Part shown: positions 7,685 through 17,602 of the stretch, piece after piece
How the letters are laid out: the number at the start of each line of letters is the position of its first letter
Numbering within the stretch: the stretch's first letter is position 1
From: Oscillospiraceae bacterium
GTDB taxonomy: Bacteria > Bacillota > Clostridia > Oscillospirales > SIG627
Assembly: GCA_034925865.1 (NCBI GenBank)
Contig: JAYFRN010000029.1
Coordinates: forward strand, 1 to 64,000
Direction of reading: 5' to 3'
Length of the DNA stretch: 64,000 nt
Translations under genes and position numbers: made by a program
The notes under the pieces: model-generated
Databases searched by the model: none
Told to the model about the DNA's origin: nothing
What the model saw: only the letters and a program-made list of their open reading frames with translations

Positions 7685-8797
7685 TTACCTGCTCTTTTTC
7701 CCGGCGGGATACCTGAAAATATCGCCGCGGTAATTTTCCATTACCGTTTCATTATCCGAAAATTCTTTTACGTAATTGTAATTTATCGGCACTTTTCCTC
7801 CACCGCCGGGGGCGTCAATAACAAATTTCGGAACGGCATAACCCGATATATTGCCTGTCAGGGCGTGAATTATGTCAATTCCGCACTGTACGCTTGTACG
7901 GAAATGAGAAATTCCGCAGCTCAGGTCGCATTGGTACAGATAATACGGGCGTACGCGCATTTTCACAAGACCTAGTAGCAGAGTTTTCATCGTTTCGGCA
8001 TTGTCGTTGATTCCGCGTAGCAAGACGCTCTGATTTCCGAGCGGGATGCCGGCGTCGACAATCGCTTCGCATGCCCGGCGGGAATCCGCGGTGATTTCAT
8101 TAGGATGATTGAAATGCGTGTTGATCCAGATGGGCTGATATTTTTTGAGCATTGCGAGCAGCTCCGGCGTAATCCTCATCGGCATTACGACGGGAACGCG
8201 CGTACCGATGCGGACAATCTCTACATGATCGACGGAACGGACGGCGGAAATAATATGCTCAAGCTTTTCATCGCTCATAACAAGTGGGTCTCCGCCTGAA
8301 ATCAAAACGTCGCGTATTTCCTTATGCTCTCTGATGTATTCAACGGCGCGGTTAAGCTCTTTTTCGGTGATTATGCGGTCTTCCTCACCGACCGTGCGGC
8401 GGCGGGTGCAGTGACGGCAGTACATCGAACATTTAAGCGTGACGAGGAACAGCACTCTGTCCGGATATCTGTGCACGATATGCGGTACGGGGCTGTCGCC
8501 GTCCTCATTCAATGGATCGGCAAGATCGGTATCGCACGGGTATGTTTCTTCAATTGAAGGCACAGCCTGTTTTCTGACCGGATCATTCGGGTCATTTTTA
8601 TCCATCAGAGAAGCATAATACGGCGTTATCGCCATGCGGAAGCTTTTAAGACATTTCGATATATCATTCTTTTCATCTTCTGAAAGAACAAAATATTTAG
8701 TCAATCCCTCTACGGTCGTGATTCTGTGTGAGAACTGCCATTTCCAGTCGTACCAACCGGGGAATTTTTCGGCGTAGTCAATGAGCTTTTTGTCCAT
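7685..8797 (-). CDS. kamA: KamA-family radical SAM aminomutase (lysine 2,3-aminomutase-like)
   Basis: A 370-residue radical SAM/PLP enzyme that would move the alpha-amino group of an amino acid to the beta carbon. The 4Fe-4S motif is C123-x3-C127-x2-C130, followed by TRRR. The PLP lysine motif DAPGGGGK puts the Schiff-base lysine at K335. The two aspartates that hold the side-chain amine in lysine 2,3-aminomutase are both present (D291 in QCDLS, D328 in IDAP). In glutamate aminomutases these are replaced, so lysine is the likely substrate (inference from family knowledge). It is shorter than classical LAM (~416). It starts by a 1-nt TAATG overlap with the ATP-grasp gene, implying tight translational coupling. 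No ablB acetyltransferase is nearby. Confidence 0.88.
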   Translation of the reverse strand: MDKKLIDYAEKFPGWYDWKWQFSHRITTVEGLTKYFVLSEDEKNDISKCLKSFRMAITPYYASLMDKNDPNDPVRKQAVPSIEETYPCDTDLADPLNEDGDSPVPHIVHRYPDRVLFLVTLKCSMYCRHCTRRRTVGEEDRIITEKELNRAVEYIREHKEIRDVLISGGDPLVMSDEKLEHIISAVRSVDHVEIVRIGTRVPVVMPMRITPELLAMLKKYQPIWINTHFNHPNEITADSRRACEAIVDAGIPLGNQSVLLRGINDNAETMKTLLLGLVKMRVRPYYLYQCDLSCGISHFRTSVQCGIDIIHALTGNISGYAVPKFVIDAPGGGGKVPINYNYVKEFSDNETVMENYRGDIFRYPAGKKSR

Positions 8798-9834
8798 TAT
8801 CTGCGCGCCTCCCCTACAAAGCCATATCTCTTTGCGGCCGCAAGAAAGATTTCGTAAATAAGCGTGTCATAATCCATGCCGCAGAATTCACAGAGCATGG
8901 GAAAATCGCTGTATCCCGGAGCGAGACCGGGAAGCGGATTGATCTCGATGAAGAATATCTCTCCGTCTTCAGAAAGCCGGAAATCCATTCTCGACATATC
9001 GCGGCATCCGAGAGAGGCATATACCTTGGCCGCGATCTTCATCATCTTATCCTCTGTCTTCTTGTCAAGAGAGGATGGACATTCGTACTCTACATATTCC
9101 TTGTAGTTTTGCTTTACTTTATAACTGTATACGTTGAAATCACCTGTGCGCGATCTGTCAAACACGATTTCCATCGGTCTGAACACGCGAGTATTTTTGC
9201 CGTTACCGAGCACGCCGACGGTAAATTCCCGTCCGGAGATGAATTCCTCGGCAAGCATTTCACCGCCGTAAAGCGCGATATTTTTTTCACACAAGGCTTT
9301 CAGTTCGGCGTCGGACCCGACGATGCTGACATCGGATATTCCTTTTCCGCTGCCCTCAGCGTTGGGTTTTACGATTACGGGATATTTAAGCTTAACACGG
9401 GGCATCTTTCCATAGACGACCGCGTATTTCGGCGTCTTTATGCCGTAGGTGCTCAGAACGCGTTTCGTAAGTGCCTTATCAAGCGCGACGCAAAGCGTGG
9501 TCTCGTCGGAACCGGTAAAGGGTATTGAATACATATTCAGAAGCGCGGGGATCTGCGCTTCACGGCCTCTGCCGCATTTTCCTTCCGCGATGTTGAAAGC
9601 GAACCCGATATTTTGTTTTTTCAACGTTTCAGGAAGGCTTGTGTCCGCCTCGCATACAACGGCTTCTATTCCGTGTCCGATCAAAGCGGAACGGATAGCG
9701 TAAACCGTTTCGGGGTTGTCATATTCGGCTTCCTCGTCGGCGGTCGATACCACGCCTCCCTTTTTAAGATTACAAATTATACCTACCTTTTTCCCGTCAG
9801 GGAGGAGAGGAACTTCGGAAGTATTTTCTTCCAT
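8797..9834 (-). CDS. ATP-grasp ligase, D-alanine-D-alanine ligase-like
   Basis: About 345 residues from the only ATG start. A TTG 69 bases upstream (9903) is an alternative, and neither has a clear RBS. The ATP-grasp fold is shown by VKPNAEGSGKGIS, the AEEFISGREFTVGVLG segment, and the metal-binding end SRMDFRLSEDGEIFFIEINP followed by LPGL, as in D-Ala-D-Ala ligases. The usual N-terminal domain is short. It overlaps the aminomutase gene by 1 nt, so it probably ligates the product of that enzyme or acts in the same pathway rather than in cell-wall synthesis. That role is inference. Confidence 0.85.
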   Translation of the reverse strand: MEENTSEVPLLPDGKKVGIICNLKKGGVVSTADEEAEYDNPETVYAIRSALIGHGIEAVVCEADTSLPETLKKQNIGFAFNIAEGKCGRGREAQIPALLNMYSIPFTGSDETTLCVALDKALTKRVLSTYGIKTPKYAVVYGKMPRVKLKYPVIVKPNAEGSGKGISDVSIVGSDAELKALCEKNIALYGGEMLAEEFISGREFTVGVLGNGKNTRVFRPMEIVFDRSRTGDFNVYSYKVKQNYKEYVEYECPSSLDKKTEDKMMKIAAKVYASLGCRDMSRMDFRLSEDGEIFFIEINPLPGLAPGYSDFPMLCEFCGMDYDTLIYEIFLAAAKRYGFVGEARR

Positions 9835-9903
9835 TTCAAATGTCCGTTTCTCGGGGGAATATTTAAATAATTTTTGCCGCGGCAGACGATCCCCCGTCCG
9901 CAA

Positions 9904-10176
9904 AGCCGCTGTATATATACGGTTTCAATCGTACTTTCACGAGCAAGTTATACATCAAATATTGCTTTCAGTCAATCCCTGTTTTCACTTTTTTTATAAA
10001 TTTACTATAAATTTTTTTTACCGTACATTATATGATGCTTTGTTCCGTATGTCCATACACGAAACAAAGCAAAACATCATGAAATAGAAGCAATCTTTTC
10101 TGTATATTTTGCAGGGATGCGGCATGAAAAGCTATACTCCTTTACAGTTATATTTACAAGTTATATCAAATAAATG
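9904..10176. other. Intergenic region with an imperfect inverted repeat
   Basis: An AT-rich spacer between divergent genes. The only structure seen is an imperfect inverted repeat: ATGATGCTTTGTTCCGT at 10032-10048 faces ACGAAACAAAGC at 10059-10070, and CATCAT at 10075-10080 closes the outer arm. It could be an operator or a transcript-end structure. No gene is supported. Confidence 0.4.
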
Positions 10177-10205
10177 TTGACACACGCATGCGCAGATGAT
10201 ACAAT
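10177..10205 (+). promoter_or_regulatory. Sigma-70-type promoter of the heparinase-like gene
   Basis: TTGACA at 10177-10182, a 17-base spacer, and TACAAT at 10200-10205. It lies 55 bases upstream of the ATG at 10261 and rules out the longer reading frame that starts inside the promoter. Confidence 0.85.
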
Positions 10206-10260
10206 TAATTTTGTCATTTTATCGAACAATACATACAATCTATACGGAAAGGTAAACGAA

Positions 10261-13200
10261 ATGCGAAAATATATACAAACAGTGTTAAAAGCGGCAATAT
10301 CCGCGACCCTCGCGGCCGTTATGCTGCTGCCGCTGCTGCCGGCCGGTATTATTGCGGCTTCAGCGGAGTCAGCGGAGCCGCTTAAAAAAAGAGCCACTTA
10401 TTTTACAACTGAAAAGGTGGCTAATGCGCGTAAAAACGCAGCCGAAATTTCATGGGCTTCATCCATTCTGAGCTCCGCGAAGGCAGAAGCCGATAAATAT
10501 ATTGGCTTTACATATTCAGAAATATGGGATTATGTACCGAGCCAGGAGATTCATCGTTCTTACGCGGTAAATCAACCGAAGGGCTGTCTCAACTGCGGAC
10601 TCGATATCGATAAATACGGAAACTATCCGTATACATACGATGTCATAAACGATCCCTGGAAGGTCACCTGTCCGAGCTGCGGAATGAAATTTCCGACGAA
10701 CGACTTTGGAGCGTATTATAAATCCGGGCTCGACGAAAATGGTATTTTTCATCAGGCAGACGCCGATAAAAGCCTTCTGGTAAATACACTTTATCCTGAA
10801 AAGGGAGAAAAATGGGGCGTTGACGACGGAAACGGCTATATAGCTCCGAACGGAGAAAAATATTTCTTCATCGCTTATTATGTTCACTGGGCGGTATGGC
10901 ACGGCGGTATCATCACCAACATGCTAAACAGCTTTTATAACGCCTATCTCTATTCCGGCGAACAGAAATACGCCGATGCCGCGATAGTGCTCCTCAACAG
11001 GATAGCTGATCTTTATCCTTCGTATAATCTTCTTGACCAGAAATGGGCGGACGGCTTCCGTCACAGCGGAGGCGATCACGGAAAAATTATCGGCAGCATA
11101 TGGGAGCCGGGGCTTGTGGACAAATTCATCTATGCCTACGACGCTCTTTTTGACGCGTTTCCGAATATGAGCGAAGAGGCACTTGATTTCATCAAATCCA
11201 AGTCCAACGGCAAAATAGCCGGATACAAGGATATAATGGTCAATATTGAAAACGGCATTGTGAAACAGATCTTTCCCGAAGTCAAGAAACAGAATATTTA
11301 CGGCAACAACGGCATGCACCAGCGTGTGCTTATTCTTGCGGCTGTTGTCCTCGATGATCCTGTTCTTTCAAAGGAATGGCTTGATTTCGCTTTTAAACCG
11401 TCGAGCTCGATTACAACGGGGCTAAATATAAGCGCGACATTTATAAATGATATCGACCGTGACGGCATGGGGGATGAATCATCTCCCGGATATAACAGCT
11501 TATGGCTCGGCAGCTACCTTGAGGCGGCCGACATGCTTCGGGGATACAAAATTAACGGAACCGATATAAGCTATGATCTTTTTGAAAATGTCAAATTTAA
11601 AAAGATGTTCGCGGCAATGCTTCCGCTTGTGCTGGGAGATAATTTCACACCAAACATAGGCGACACCGGTTCAACCGCTTCTCACGGTAAATATGTATAC
11701 AGCAGCTATATTCTCGATGCCTATAAGGTTTACCGCGAGCCGATTTACGCGCAGATCCTGTATTGGGTTTACGGTGGTAATATAAGCGGCATTCACCTTG
11801 ATATCTGGGACAGCAATCCAAACGATATTGAAAAAGAAATAACTGATGTCGTCAAGACCGCCGGTCCGCTGACCTTTTCAAGCGTCAATCTCACCGGCTA
11901 CGGCTTTACCGCTCTGCGCAACATAAATAATGCTGTTGAAAGAGGTGATACTGATTACTCAAAGACAAAGCAGTATAAAATCGATGAAATTGCCGTAATC
12001 GGATTAAAAGCAATGAGCAATGTCGTAAAAAACGACACAAAAATCGAATTTACTCCCGCTTCCGTAAACGATACCCTTTCAGTAGGATTTATATTAAACA
12101 ATGTAACCGCCGTTTATGATATATTGATAAGCTCCGAGAAGGTCGCCGGAGCGGGAACATACGACACATACGTCGACGGCAGAATCCTGCAGCTTAAGGT
12201 TCCTTTCCCGGGTGAATCTGACAGCGAATCAAAGATATACTTTAAGAAAACAATCAATCTGACCAAAGGATATCATGTAATATCCTTCGTACCCAACAGC
12301 GCAGACAATCTCGGCAAGCTCATTATAACCGGGCTGACCGTTATAAAATCCGGCGCTTCCTCATCAGTGTCCGACTCAGGCAATGACGAAACCTCTCTTT
12401 ATATGTATTACGGGCGCAACAGCGGTCACGGGCATCTCGATACCTTGAATATCGGTCTGTACGCGTTTGATATGGACCTGATGCCTGAATTGGGTTATCC
12501 CGAATTCTGCGATGACACACCGCATCGGTTATACTGGGTGCGGAACACCGTCAGCCATAACACAGTTATCGTCAACGATACCGGAATGCAGGATGGGCTT
12601 ATCGCCGCACAGCCAAAGCATTACGATGACAGCGATTTTGTAAAGCTGATCAATGTTGACGCATCCAAAAAAGCATATTCCGCCGCAAGCGTCTATAATA
12701 GGACATCGGCTCTGATTCGTTATGACGACAACATCTCGTACGCGGTTGATCTATTCCGCGTTGTCGGAGGAAACAAGCATACATACAGCTTCCATCCCGG
12801 CGAATCCTCCAATGTCGTGACAGAAGGACTTGAATTCACCGCTCAGACAAACGACGCGGGTGATTACATCGGAACGCTTCTGTCAAAAAGCGGCGTTTTC
12901 GGAGCCGGCTCTTCCATGAGCGGATATCAGTGGCTCAAGAACGTCCGCACTGATTCAGATCCCGACAAGACTGTCAGCTTTGACTGGAGCCTTGTGGATA
13001 CACGCTCGACCGCCACGGCGGACGATGTCCACCTGAAGCTCACCATGCTCGGCAGCTTTGACAGCGTTGTCCTCGCAAACGGTATTCCTCCGCGCAATAA
13101 AGACGGCAATCCCAGCCAGCTCGACTATGTACTCGCGAACGAATCTAAAAACGATACGCTTTTCGTTTCGGTAATCGAGCCCTATTCAAAAACGAGCTAT

Positions 13201-14301
13201 ATTGAAAAGAGCGAAATCGTTCCCGTCACCTCAGGCGGGAAAGAGGTATCTTCAAACGACGTACGTGCCGTGAAGGTCACGTTCAAGAACGGCCGTGTAG
13301 ATTATATCGTCTATTCCTATAACAAGGACGCCGTATATAATGTCGACGGACTGTTTGAATTCAAGGGCTTCTTTGGCGTATACAGTATGCGCGGCGGCAA
13401 AGTCGTGACATATGCCAACGACGCCGTGCTTATGGACAAAAAAGAGCTTACCGCCGAATATACCGGAAAGGTCGTGGATTTTACAAAGGAAATCTCCGAG
13501 TCAAACTCCATAACCGTTTCATTTGACAAGGATATCGAAGCAAGCGAGCTGACCGGACGTTATATATATATACAAAACGACGGCAGCCGTAACGCCAGCT
13601 ATAAGATACTCGGCGCAGAAAAAAGCGGGAATAATTACATTCTCGATATCGGCGACGTGACATTGATAAGAAGCTATATCAGCACAGACATATCAAAGGG
13701 CTATAATTATGACATAAAGCCGGGATATACCTTCACACTGCCGCTTTCATACGAAAGCGCATCCGGTGCGGAGCTTGACTTCCTGTATCAAAATGAAAAA
13801 TCGGATATAACGAATCTGACTCTTTCGCACGATCTTAAGAACGACGCGAAAGCGGGAGACTTCGTCGCAAACATCTTCGCGATCAGCGAATCGATTGACG
13901 CTCTTTACAAGCTGCCTGCTTATACATATTCAATAAAGCAGAATTACGGCGACGCAAAGAGCTTTGAAATCAAGGACAATGCGATTTATTTTACCGGAGT
14001 AACAACCACTCTCGGCGCATATGAGCTTATGCTGACGGCGACATCCCCGGACGGTGCGAAAACCTCTGATCATCTCGTCACAATCCGCACTCTCTCAAAA
14101 TCAAGAACCAAAGAACAGCTTTACCCGAAGCTCACCTTGACTGACACCAAGGAAAATTCGGATGTTATTGTGATTGAAAATCCAGAAACCCCTGATTCTC
14201 AGAACAACGGCATTCCCGTATGGTTTTATATTATTATCGGCGTCGTAGTGGTCGCGTTGGTCGGAATCGGCGTGACGCTGGCTGTGAAAAAGAAAAAATA
14301 A
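10261..14301 (+). CDS. Large secreted heparinase II/III-like polysaccharide lyase, membrane anchored
   Basis: 1346 residues. The start at 10261 follows GGAAAGG and a perfect promoter, and begins a signal peptide (MRKYIQ, hydrophobic core, cleavage near AASAES). Residues ~45-550 look like the alpha/alpha toroid of alginate/heparin lyases. This part contains two CxxC pairs (C109/C112 and C137/C140) suggesting a metal site. The heparinase II/III motif GHGHLD is at residues 722-727, in a beta-sandwich region reaching ~1000. Ig- or cadherin-like modules follow. The C-terminus has a helix (about 1320-1342) and KKKK. It probably cleaves uronate-containing glycans at the cell surface. A terminator follows at 14315. 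The exact substrate is unknown. Confidence 0.85.
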   Translation: MRKYIQTVLKAAISATLAAVMLLPLLPAGIIAASAESAEPLKKRATYFTTEKVANARKNAAEISWASSILSSAKAEADKYIGFTYSEIWDYVPSQEIHRSYAVNQPKGCLNCGLDIDKYGNYPYTYDVINDPWKVTCPSCGMKFPTNDFGAYYKSGLDENGIFHQADADKSLLVNTLYPEKGEKWGVDDGNGYIAPNGEKYFFIAYYVHWAVWHGGIITNMLNSFYNAYLYSGEQKYADAAIVLLNRIADLYPSYNLLDQKWADGFRHSGGDHGKIIGSIWEPGLVDKFIYAYDALFDAFPNMSEEALDFIKSKSNGKIAGYKDIMVNIENGIVKQIFPEVKKQNIYGNNGMHQRVLILAAVVLDDPVLSKEWLDFAFKPSSSITTGLNISATFINDIDRDGMGDESSPGYNSLWLGSYLEAADMLRGYKINGTDISYDLFENVKFKKMFAAMLPLVLGDNFTPNIGDTGSTASHGKYVYSSYILDAYKVYREPIYAQILYWVYGGNISGIHLDIWDSNPNDIEKEITDVVKTAGPLTFSSVNLTGYGFTALRNINNAVERGDTDYSKTKQYKIDEIAVIGLKAMSNVVKNDTKIEFTPASVNDTLSVGFILNNVTAVYDILISSEKVAGAGTYDTYVDGRILQLKVPFPGESDSESKIYFKKTINLTKGYHVISFVPNSADNLGKLIITGLTVIKSGASSSVSDSGNDETSLYMYYGRNSGHGHLDTLNIGLYAFDMDLMPELGYPEFCDDTPHRLYWVRNTVSHNTVIVNDTGMQDGLIAAQPKHYDDSDFVKLINVDASKKAYSAASVYNRTSALIRYDDNISYAVDLFRVVGGNKHTYSFHPGESSNVVTEGLEFTAQTNDAGDYIGTLLSKSGVFGAGSSMSGYQWLKNVRTDSDPDKTVSFDWSLVDTRSTATADDVHLKLTMLGSFDSVVLANGIPPRNKDGNPSQLDYVLANESKNDTLFVSVIEPYSKTSYIEKSEIVPVTSGGKEVSSNDVRAVKVTFKNGRVDYIVYSYNKDAVYNVDGLFEFKGFFGVYSMRGGKVVTYANDAVLMDKKELTAEYTGKVVDFTKEISESNSITVSFDKDIEASELTGRYIYIQNDGSRNASYKILGAEKSGNNYILDIGDVTLIRSYISTDISKGYNYDIKPGYTFTLPLSYESASGAELDFLYQNEKSDITNLTLSHDLKNDAKAGDFVANIFAISESIDALYKLPAYTYSIKQNYGDAKSFEIKDNAIYFTGVTTTLGAYELMLTATSPDGAKTSDHLVTIRTLSKSRTKEQLYPKLTLTDTKENSDVIVIENPETPDSQNNGIPVWFYIIIGVVVVALVGIGVTLAVKKKK

Positions 14302-14314
14302 CGTAAAATCGATT

Positions 14315-14348
14315 AAAGGTCAAGGGGCGATTCCCCTTGACCTTTTTT
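14315..14348 (+). terminator. Strong rho-independent terminator
   Basis: AAAGGTCAAGGGG (14315-14327) pairs with CCCCTTGACCTTT (14333-14345) through a 5-nt loop, followed by TTTT. It ends the heparinase-like transcript and faces the convergent gene at 14397. Confidence 0.92.
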
Positions 14349-14396
14349 ATAATTCGCATATGCTAAAAAAGCTGCTTTACTACAGCTCTTTTTAAC

Positions 14397-15170
14397 TCAC
14401 CATTCATTTATTGCATACAAAATAGCATGTCTAATATTTTCTAATAATTTATCGGATAATTCTTCGTATTCTGTGTCCAACCCCTTTTCGTGTGCTATAT
14501 AGCGAGGGCTATCATTCCATGAACCCATAGCTCCAAATACATCAGCCATACTTGCAGCTTCAAAAAGGTGAAGATTTTCTTCAGGTATTATAGGAAGCGA
14601 AAAATTATATTTTGTATCTGTATATTCCTTGCTACCGAGTAAGATATTTTGGGCGCTATCAAAAACATCCGCAAAAAAATTACATTCAAGTTGCACAGCT
14701 AATGCTTTAATTTCTGTAAGCACCTTAAGAAATGAATCTTTATTGTTTGAAAAGTACAACTTTTCAATTGGTGCTTTAGACCATGTATTTTCTGTATAAT
14801 AAACATTCCATACTTGTTTGGCTGAATCAAACTTCCAATAGGCAGTAAAGTATTTAACTGCATAATTCTCATAAAAACACGCAATAGAAGCTTTTGTCGT
14901 ATTAGAAAATCCTAGAATTTCTCGATGTCCAACAAAAATTGGCATAACAAGTTTGATGTCTTTTAATCCATTTTTTACATTATGCGCATACCAGTCTGAT
15001 AGATTGTAAAAAACAGGGGATTTCATCTTTAAAATTCTCTTTAAAAACAAAAAACGAAATTTAATCTTGTTTATATATTTTTCTGGTATATATAATATAT
15101 CTGTTTTATTTTGAAGAGCATGCTTAGCTGCTGCGGTTATACAAGATATTTGATACATTTCTCCATTCAT
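14397..15170 (-). CDS. Hypothetical AT-rich protein
   Basis: A 257-residue protein, not recognised. AGGAAGG lies 7 bases before the ATG at 15170. It is basic in the first 60 residues (KFRFLFLKRILKMK), rich in aromatic residues in the middle (YFTAYWKFDSAKQVWNVYY), and has an acidic C-terminus. No signal peptide, membrane segment or catalytic signature is clear. Codon usage is AT-rich, unlike the genes on either side. It stands alone on the minus strand between two plus-strand units, which fits a recently acquired gene. Confidence 0.65.
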   Translation of the reverse strand: MNGEMYQISCITAAAKHALQNKTDILYIPEKYINKIKFRFLFLKRILKMKSPVFYNLSDWYAHNVKNGLKDIKLVMPIFVGHREILGFSNTTKASIACFYENYAVKYFTAYWKFDSAKQVWNVYYTENTWSKAPIEKLYFSNNKDSFLKVLTEIKALAVQLECNFFADVFDSAQNILLGSKEYTDTKYNFSLPIIPEENLHLFEAASMADVFGAMGSWNDSPRYIAHEKGLDTEYEELSDKLLENIRHAILYAINEW

Positions 15171-15370
15171 ATAATGCCTTCCTAATTTTTAAAACAGTCT
15201 TTATAAAGTCTTATAAATATCATATTTAATTACATTTTGCCGTAAATTCTTAATGACACTATTTATAAAAGTATATCACATAAGAGTTTATAAATCAATT
15301 ATATTTCAGTATAAACTATTGTTTAATATGCCATCCATCATTGACCATTCAACATTTTTCACCTTTAATC

Positions 15371-15399
15371 TTGAAATCCTTTCTTGTTTGTGATAGAAT
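15371..15399 (+). promoter_or_regulatory. Promoter of the yfbR-like gene
   Basis: TTGAAA at 15371-15376, a 17-base spacer and TAGAAT at 15394-15399, 31 bases before the ATG at 15431. The RBS CGGAGG is at 15420-15425. Confidence 0.7.
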
Positions 15400-15430
15400 A
15401 TATTGAAGAAATTTTTGCCCGGAGGCTCAG

Positions 15431-16015
15431 ATGGACGAAGGGAATTTTTTGGCGCTGCTTTTCCGTATGAAAAACATTAAGCGCTGGGGACTGATGTATA
15501 ATACGCGCTCTGAAAACCTTGCCGAGCATTCCCTCGAATGCGCTTTCGTCGCTCATGCGCTCGCCGTTATCGGGAATACCCGGTTTTCAAAGCAATACGA
15601 TCCCGAGAAGATCGCGACCTCCGCAATGTTCCATGATGTCAGCGAAATAATAACCGGAGACCTTCCGACACCTGTAAAGTATTTCAACGACGATATAAAA
15701 ACCGCGTATAAAAAAATAGAAAAGACGGCGGAATCCTCAATGCTGTCGCTCCTTGACGACCTCAGCAGGCCGTATTATCTCGCACTCACCAATCCTGGGG
15801 CTGAAGAGCATATTATAATTAAAGCGGCCGATAAGCTCTGCGCATATATAAAATGCCGTCTGGAGCTTTCGCGCGGAAACCCTGAATTTGAATCCGCCGC
15901 CCAATATATACGCAAAAATATTGACACAATGGACTGTTGTGAGTTACAATATTTTATGGATCATTATTTCGACTCCTTTATAAAAAGCATAGATGAGTTG
16001 AGCGTTTCCCTCTAA
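15431..16015 (+). CDS. yfbR: HD-domain 5'-deoxynucleotidase, YfbR-like
   Basis: 194 residues, the usual length of YfbR. It dephosphorylates deoxyribonucleoside 5'-monophosphates in nucleotide salvage. HD phosphohydrolase metal ligands are visible: H in EHSLE (about residue 36), HD in MFHDVSE (about 70-71), and a later D in the AADKLCAY helix (about 137). The N-terminal [18 protein letters not shown] block is characteristic of the family. RBS CGGAGG is about 5 bases before the start. The next gene begins 23 bases downstream, so it may be co-transcribed with the sugar operon. Confidence 0.9.
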   Translation: MDEGNFLALLFRMKNIKRWGLMYNTRSENLAEHSLECAFVAHALAVIGNTRFSKQYDPEKIATSAMFHDVSEIITGDLPTPVKYFNDDIKTAYKKIEKTAESSMLSLLDDLSRPYYLALTNPGAEEHIIIKAADKLCAYIKCRLELSRGNPEFESAAQYIRKNIDTMDCCELQYFMDHYFDSFIKSIDELSVSL

Positions 16016-16038
16016 AAAAACGAATGGAGTTTATTACA

Positions 16039-16839
16039 ATGTCAATGAAAATCGGTGTAATCGTAGAATCCTTCCGTAAAGGCTTTGCCGAAGGCGTAAA
16101 AAGCGCAGCCAAAATTGGTGCAAACGGAATTCAGGCATACGCATCCTGCGGAGAGCTGTATCCTGACAATATGACTTCGGCCAAAATCGCGGAAGTCAAG
16201 GATATAGTCAAATCCAACGGTCTTGTTTTCTCCGCCATATGCGGCGACCTTGGTCATGGCTTTACCGACGCACAGAAGAATCCCGGACTTATCACCGTAT
16301 CGAAAAAGATACTGGATCTTGCCAAAGAGCTTGACTGCAATATTGTCACCACTCATATCGGAAAAGTTCCCGCGGAGGAAAACGTGATCAGAGAGACTAT
16401 GCGTGTGGCCTGCAGAGATCTGGCCGAATATGCCGATTCCATTGGAAGCTGCTTCGCCGTTGAGACCGGACCGGAGCCCGCGACGCTTCTCTTTGAATTC
16501 CTTGAGAGTCTCGGAGCAATGGGCGTCAGAGTAAACCTCGATCCCGCCAATCTCGTGATGTGCGTAAAGGATGATCCCGCAAAGGCCGTCCATACTCTCA
16601 GAAAATACATCGTTCACACCCATGCCAAGGACGGCATAAACCTCGGCAGCCCCGACAAATATCTTGAAGTTCCGCTGGGAACAGGCGGGGTAAATTTCGA
16701 CGAATATCTTCCGGCGCTCAACAGCATCGGATACAACGGATTCCTCACTATCGAACGCGAGGTCGGCGAAACGCCTGAAAAGGACATTCAGACGGCCATT
16801 GATTTTCTCAGAGCAAAAAAAGAAAAGTTCGGTTTTTAA
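16039..16839 (+). CDS. Sugar phosphate isomerase/epimerase (xylose isomerase-like TIM barrel)
   Basis: 266 residues. The start at 16039 is chosen over 16024 because TGGAG sits 9-10 bases upstream. AP endonuclease 2/xylose isomerase-like TIM barrel features are seen: a metal-ligand Glu in AVETGPEP, Asp-Pro in NLDPANLV, His in HTHAKDG, and a final Glu in LTIEREVGE. These ligands fit a divalent-metal epimerase or isomerase. It begins a co-directional run with a HAD phosphatase, an XRE-cupin regulator and an SDR dehydrogenase, which suggests catabolism of a sugar acid or rare sugar. Confidence 0.88.
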   Translation: MSMKIGVIVESFRKGFAEGVKSAAKIGANGIQAYASCGELYPDNMTSAKIAEVKDIVKSNGLVFSAICGDLGHGFTDAQKNPGLITVSKKILDLAKELDCNIVTTHIGKVPAEENVIRETMRVACRDLAEYADSIGSCFAVETGPEPATLLFEFLESLGAMGVRVNLDPANLVMCVKDDPAKAVHTLRKYIVHTHAKDGINLGSPDKYLEVPLGTGGVNFDEYLPALNSIGYNGFLTIEREVGETPEKDIQTAIDFLRAKKEKFGF

Positions 16840-16873
16840 TCCAAAAAATAATTATAAAACAGAAATTAGATAA

Positions 16874-17602
16874 ATGTACCAGATAGATATTTTCTCCGTC
16901 AAAGTTGTTATTTTCGATCTTGACGGAACCATTGCATATACCCTTCCCGATCTCCGTACAGCCATAAACGAAACGCTGCGCTCATTCGGGCTTCCGGAGC
17001 GATCTCTTTCAGAGGTGTTAAGCGCCATTAATTTCGGCGGCAGACGGTTTGTTGAAAGCTGTCTGCCTGCCGATATGCGCGATGCCGAATTTGTAGACCG
17101 CGCATATCGGCATTATCTAGGAGTGTATGCCCGCTGTCACAATGACCAAACATCCGCATACAACGGAATACCGGAGCTGTGCCGCGGTCTTAATGCAAAA
17201 GGCTATAAGCTGGCGGTCTTCACAAATAAAGAAAACTCTTTCGCAAACAACATCATCAATAAGCTCATTCCGGATACCTTCGACATTGTCCTCGGATACA
17301 ACGTCAAAAACAAATCGGGCATTATCATTCCTCATAAGCCAGAGCCGGAAGGAGCCGTTTATATCTGCCACAGACTTGGCGCAACGCCGGATTCCGCCGT
17401 TTTCATCGGTGATTCCGCGGTTGATATGAATACAGCCGTAAACGCAGGCATGCACAAAATCTGGGTCAGCTGGGGATACGCCCTGAGAAACGCCTTTCCG
17501 GACATAGTTCCCGATTTCATAGCGGATAAGCCCGCCGAAATAGCCGAGCTATTCGGCATAGGTAATAATGCTCCGAAAAACAACCGAAAGGAAGCCATAT
17601 AA
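16874..17602 (+). CDS. HAD-family phosphatase, phosphoglycolate phosphatase-like
   Basis: 242 residues with all HAD motifs: FDLDGTIA (nucleophile Asp, residues ~14-21), the motif II Thr in VFTNKENS, a Lys in PHKPEPEG, and FIGDSAVDMNTA for metal binding. The helical cap insert between motifs I and II is of the Gph/PGMB type. It dephosphorylates a small phosphorylated metabolite, possibly a sugar phosphate from the operon. Its stop overlaps the next ATG (TAATG), so it is translationally coupled to the XRE-cupin regulator. Confidence 0.88.
   Translation: MYQIDIFSVKVVIFDLDGTIAYTLPDLRTAINETLRSFGLPERSLSEVLSAINFGGRRFVESCLPADMRDAEFVDRAYRHYLGVYARCHNDQTSAYNGIPELCRGLNAKGYKLAVFTNKENSFANNIINKLIPDTFDIVLGYNVKNKSGIIIPHKPEPEGAVYICHRLGATPDSAVFIGDSAVDMNTAVNAGMHKIWVSWGYALRNAFPDIVPDFIADKPAEIAELFGIGNNAPKNNRKEAI

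Noticed and set aside
10174..10260. Longer N-terminus for the heparinase-like protein
   Set aside because: This stretch holds a consensus promoter (10177-10205), and the signal peptide and RBS fit the ATG at 10261.
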